DNA from: Sphaerochaeta sp. Phil3
Lineage (GTDB): Bacteria > Spirochaetota > Spirochaetia > Sphaerochaetales > Sphaerochaetaceae
DNA length: 43,162 bases
NCBI GenBank assembly: GCA_001940825.1
Contig: MSGT01000005.1
Span: 1-43,162, forward strand
Direction of reading: 5' to 3'
Position numbers and translations under genes: made by a program. The notes beneath the pieces were generated by a model. It was given only the letters and a program-made list of their open reading frames with translations, was not told the origin of the DNA and did not search any database. Shown here piece after piece: positions 41,267-43,162 of this stretch; within the stretch, counting starts at the first letter, position 1; every line of letters starts with the position of its first letter.

Positions 41267-41703
41267 TTGGACTCTCCTAGGATTTCATCTATGATGGCAA
41301 ACGCCTGCGATGGCGATTCGTAGGGGTGGAGCGCAAAGAAATCGGTCCCTGATATCATTGCGGACAAGCTGGTCTGAGACCTGCGGTATAGAATGTGGCA
41401 TGGTTTGCCAAGGTTCTGTGCGTATGCAAGCTCGTAGCCCACTCCTAGGGATGGGTTGGTGCACTCAGCTATGACAAGGTCGCATTCGCGCAGCCAAGCG
41501 GTGTCCTGCTGGTATATCTCCTTGTCGTGGCGCTGGTCTTCAAGAAGGCTCAGCGAGAGGTCTCCTATGTGCTCTGTGAGGACCACGGCGGTCTTCTTGA
41601 TGTGTGCGATCATTTGCCCGTAGAGTTCGGCGTCCGCTCGGCCTCCGCGGATCGAGCCTGCAAAGTATACCTTCGTCGTTTCTTTTCCACTTGAGTTTTC
41701 CAT
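41263..41703 (-). CDS. DNPH1/Rcl-like 2'-deoxynucleoside 5'-phosphate N-hydrolase
   Basis: 146 residues very like Rcl/DNPH1: KVYFAGSIRGGRADAELYG carries the phosphate-binding loop; VVLTEHIGDLSL, the QQDTAWLRECDLVIAECTNPSLGVGYELAYA block (with the catalytic Asp and Glu98-type residue) and CHILYRRSQTSLSAMI all align with the human protein from memory. The enzyme splits the N-glycosidic bond of deoxynucleoside monophosphates and cleans up modified dNMPs. It leads the biotin uptake operon, an unexpected partner. TGC-TAGTAT ends seven bases before the ATG, so translation is probably leaderless. Confidence 0.92.
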   Translation of the reverse strand: MENSSGKETTKVYFAGSIRGGRADAELYGQMIAHIKKTAVVLTEHIGDLSLSLLEDQRHDKEIYQQDTAWLRECDLVIAECTNPSLGVGYELAYAQNLGKPCHILYRRSQTSLSAMISGTDFFALHPYESPSQAFAIIDEILGESK

Positions 41704-41710
41704 GGATGTG

Positions 41711-41719
41711 ATACTAGCA
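41711..41719 (-). promoter_or_regulatory. Extended -10 promoter of the DNPH1-bioY operon, leaderless layout
   Basis: Minus strand TGC-TAGTAT (-10 at 41711-41716), then seven bases to ATG 41703. The AGCAC/GTGCT inverted repeat (41716-41731 region) overlaps the box and might be an operator. Confidence 0.5.
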
Positions 41720-41832
41720 CAAAACGGTGCTTGTAATAAACTCGCGTTACATATACATTTTCAAGGAAATCGGCTTTGTTTGTACGATATGGATGGATAT
41801 TGTGTGGTTGAGACCGGTTTGGAGGAGCTAAG

Positions 41833-42921
41833 ATGGAGAAGGTTCTCGTTGGAATGAGCGGAGGCATAGATTCGTCGGTCGTGGCATATCTTCTCAAGGA
41901 GAAGGGCTATGACGTGCAGGGTGTGACCATGACCATGTGGAACGACAAGATTCCGTTCAGAGGGGACCCCCACAAGGATGCCTGCTTCTCACCTGGCGAG
42001 GTGGAGGACGTGGAGAAGGCCAAGCAGATTTGCTCTCGTCTTGGCATAGAGCACACCGTCCTTGATGTTTCCGAGCTCTACGAGTCCGTGGTTCTTGAGA
42101 ACTTCAGGCACGAATACCTGAACGGACGCACTCCAAACCCATGTGTGTGGTGCAATCAGAAGATAAAGTTCGGCGCACTTGTGGAATACGCACGCAAGGC
42201 CGGCATCCAGTTCGACTACTTTGCAACGGGCCACTATGCACGTATAGAGCACTCTCAGGATGTCCACAACGGTCGCTATTGCCTCAAGCGTGGCGTGGAT
42301 CCACGCAAGGACCAGAGCTACTTTCTCTACAGGCTTTCGCAGCAGCAGCTGTCCGGCATCCTCTTCCCTCTTGGCGACATGGAGAAGACCGAGACCAAGC
42401 GCATAGACCGCATCCTTGGCTTCCATCCCGTAGAGCAGACGGAGAGCCAGGACTTCTACAGCGGACACTATTCCGATCTCCTTGACGTCAAGCCTACACC
42501 CGGCGACATCGTAGACACCCAGGGCAACGTTTTGGGCAAGCACGAAGGGATCTGGAACTACACCATAGGCCAGCGCAAAGGTCTTGGAATCGCAGCCCCA
42601 CGCCCGCTTTACGTCATAGCTCTGGACCCAAAGCGCAACGAAGTCGTGGTGGGCTACGAGGAGATGACAGGCAACACCTCCGTGACGGCCTCGCAGGTCA
42701 ACTGGGTCAGCGCAGACTCCTTCGAAGACGGTCTTGTCGCACAGGCCAAGATACGCTCCACGGGCAATCCCGTACCATGCAGGGTCTTCCATGCACAGGA
42801 CGGCTCCATCAAGGCCGATTTCTTTGCGCCCGTCAAAGCCGCGACCTGCGGCCAGAGCCTTGTCGTCTACGATGGCGACTATGTCCTCTTTGGCGGCATC
42901 ATAGACAAGGTTGACCACTAG
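41833..42921 (+). CDS. mnmA: tRNA-uridine 2-thiolase MnmA, variant active site
   Basis: 362 residues. The PP-loop GMSGGIDSSV is at 7-16. The enzyme activates U34 of Lys, Glu and Gln tRNAs with ATP and inserts sulfur. C104 and C107 (NPCVWCNQKIKF) match the first catalytic Cys and its CxxC neighbour. The second active-site Cys expected in SQDxC is absent: here it is SQDFYSGHY (Y209). Two extra cysteines, C51 and C67, lie in an insert near the start (HKDACFSPGEVEDVEKAKQIC). ATGHYARI, KDQSYFLYRL and the C-terminal GQRKGLGI and barrel are standard. AGGAG lies upstream. Family certain, mechanism variant. Confidence 0.95.
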   Translation: MEKVLVGMSGGIDSSVVAYLLKEKGYDVQGVTMTMWNDKIPFRGDPHKDACFSPGEVEDVEKAKQICSRLGIEHTVLDVSELYESVVLENFRHEYLNGRTPNPCVWCNQKIKFGALVEYARKAGIQFDYFATGHYARIEHSQDVHNGRYCLKRGVDPRKDQSYFLYRLSQQQLSGILFPLGDMEKTETKRIDRILGFHPVEQTESQDFYSGHYSDLLDVKPTPGDIVDTQGNVLGKHEGIWNYTIGQRKGLGIAAPRPLYVIALDPKRNEVVVGYEEMTGNTSVTASQVNWVSADSFEDGLVAQAKIRSTGNPVPCRVFHAQDGSIKADFFAPVKAATCGQSLVVYDGDYVLFGGIIDKVDH

Positions 42922-42981
42922 GAGCTTGATTTATACTTATAAGATAGTTACAGTTTATATATGCAGGAAGAAAGGACTGAT

Positions 42982-43140
42982 ATGCTTGATGAATATGATT
43001 TCTCGCATGCTAGAAAGAATCCCTATGCGAAACTGCTTAAGAAGCAAATAACCATAAACATAGATGTTTCCACCGTTGATTATTTCAAGGACATGTCGTC
43101 TGACAATGGCATTCCATATCAGACTCTTATAAATCTTTAG
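42982..43140 (+). CDS. Orphan BrnA-like antitoxin, possibly truncated
   Basis: A 52-residue protein from ATG 42982 (AAGGA at 42972-42976), or 59 residues from ATG 42961. The sequence DEYDFSHARKNPYAKLL, then KKQITINIDVSTVDYFKDMS and GIPYQTLINL is the BrnA/CopG-like antitoxin pattern. Family members normally continue after LINL with YLRDC-like residues, but TAG follows here, so the end is either cut or differs. No BrnT toxin gene lies upstream, where it usually is, since mnmA occupies that place. The window ends 22 bases later. A TTGATT-N17-TACAGT promoter would start transcription at 42961. Confidence 0.65.
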   Translation: MLDEYDFSHARKNPYAKLLKKQITINIDVSTVDYFKDMSSDNGIPYQTLINL

Positions 43141-43162
43141 GTTCTTCACGTTTTCCTCGGGG

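Overview
The window looks like a chromosomal segment of a Gram-negative, fermentative spirochaete, most likely near Sphaerochaetaceae or Treponemataceae; this is inferred from remembered family resemblance, not a search. Signs are a C-terminal-Phe beta-barrel outer-membrane protein, a BMP/PnrA-type nucleoside-binding protein with its ABC core, a spirochaete-style short RpoZ, a CMP-kinase-like protein with an altered P-loop, and ECF-type biotin uptake.

Layout. 1-5362: a damaged type I restriction-modification locus: an hsdM tail that seems frame-disrupted, a half-size hsdS running in frame into hsdR, and a tyrosine recombinase of the kind that shuffles hsdS but with no hsdS cassette left beside it. 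5395-6655: two overlapping membrane-protein genes. 6690-6790: tandem repeat. 6813-12453: a GT-A-like protein, trmL, a secreted transglutaminase-like protein, serS and a nicotinate phosphoribosyltransferase. 12523-15324: an Rpn/PD-(D/E)XK transposase-like nuclease, an XRE regulator translationally coupled to dinB, and a TSCPD protein. 15338-19821: outer-membrane barrel, a strongly promoted zinc-ribbon micro-protein, then yicC, a Cmk-like kinase, rpoZ and miaA. 19764-24742 (minus): folC, rqcH (NFACT), a MEMO-family protein and an unknown membrane protein. 24960-27872: acyl-CoA synthetase, YhbY and a PlsC-like acyltransferase.

28312-37532 is the most interesting region: a DeoR regulator, BtpA/SgcQ TIM-barrel protein, BMP binding protein, dual-ABC ATPase, two permeases, a TM0936-like amidohydrolase and an FGGY kinase, nearly all overlapping or tightly spaced. 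Together they read as uptake, deamination, cleavage and sugar phosphorylation of a nucleoside-like compound. The AT-rich leader carries four exact TGTTTGTT half-sites, and two hairpins sit between the binding protein and the ABC core.

37548-39190 holds another repeat copy, tRNA-Asp and two gene remnants that meet head to head (DUF1016 nuclease and DUF2442). 39232-41703 is a biotin-uptake operon (bioY, ATPase, EcfT) led by a DNPH1/Rcl-like nucleotide N-hydrolase; then mnmA with an unusual active site, and an orphan BrnA-like antitoxin at the right edge.

Two patterns cut across the annotation. First, six genes that begin transcription units have a -10 box ending 6-7 bases before the start codon and no usable ribosome binding site, so they look leaderless. 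Second, a dispersed intergenic repeat occurs three times, always just 3' of a gene and in that gene's sense orientation.
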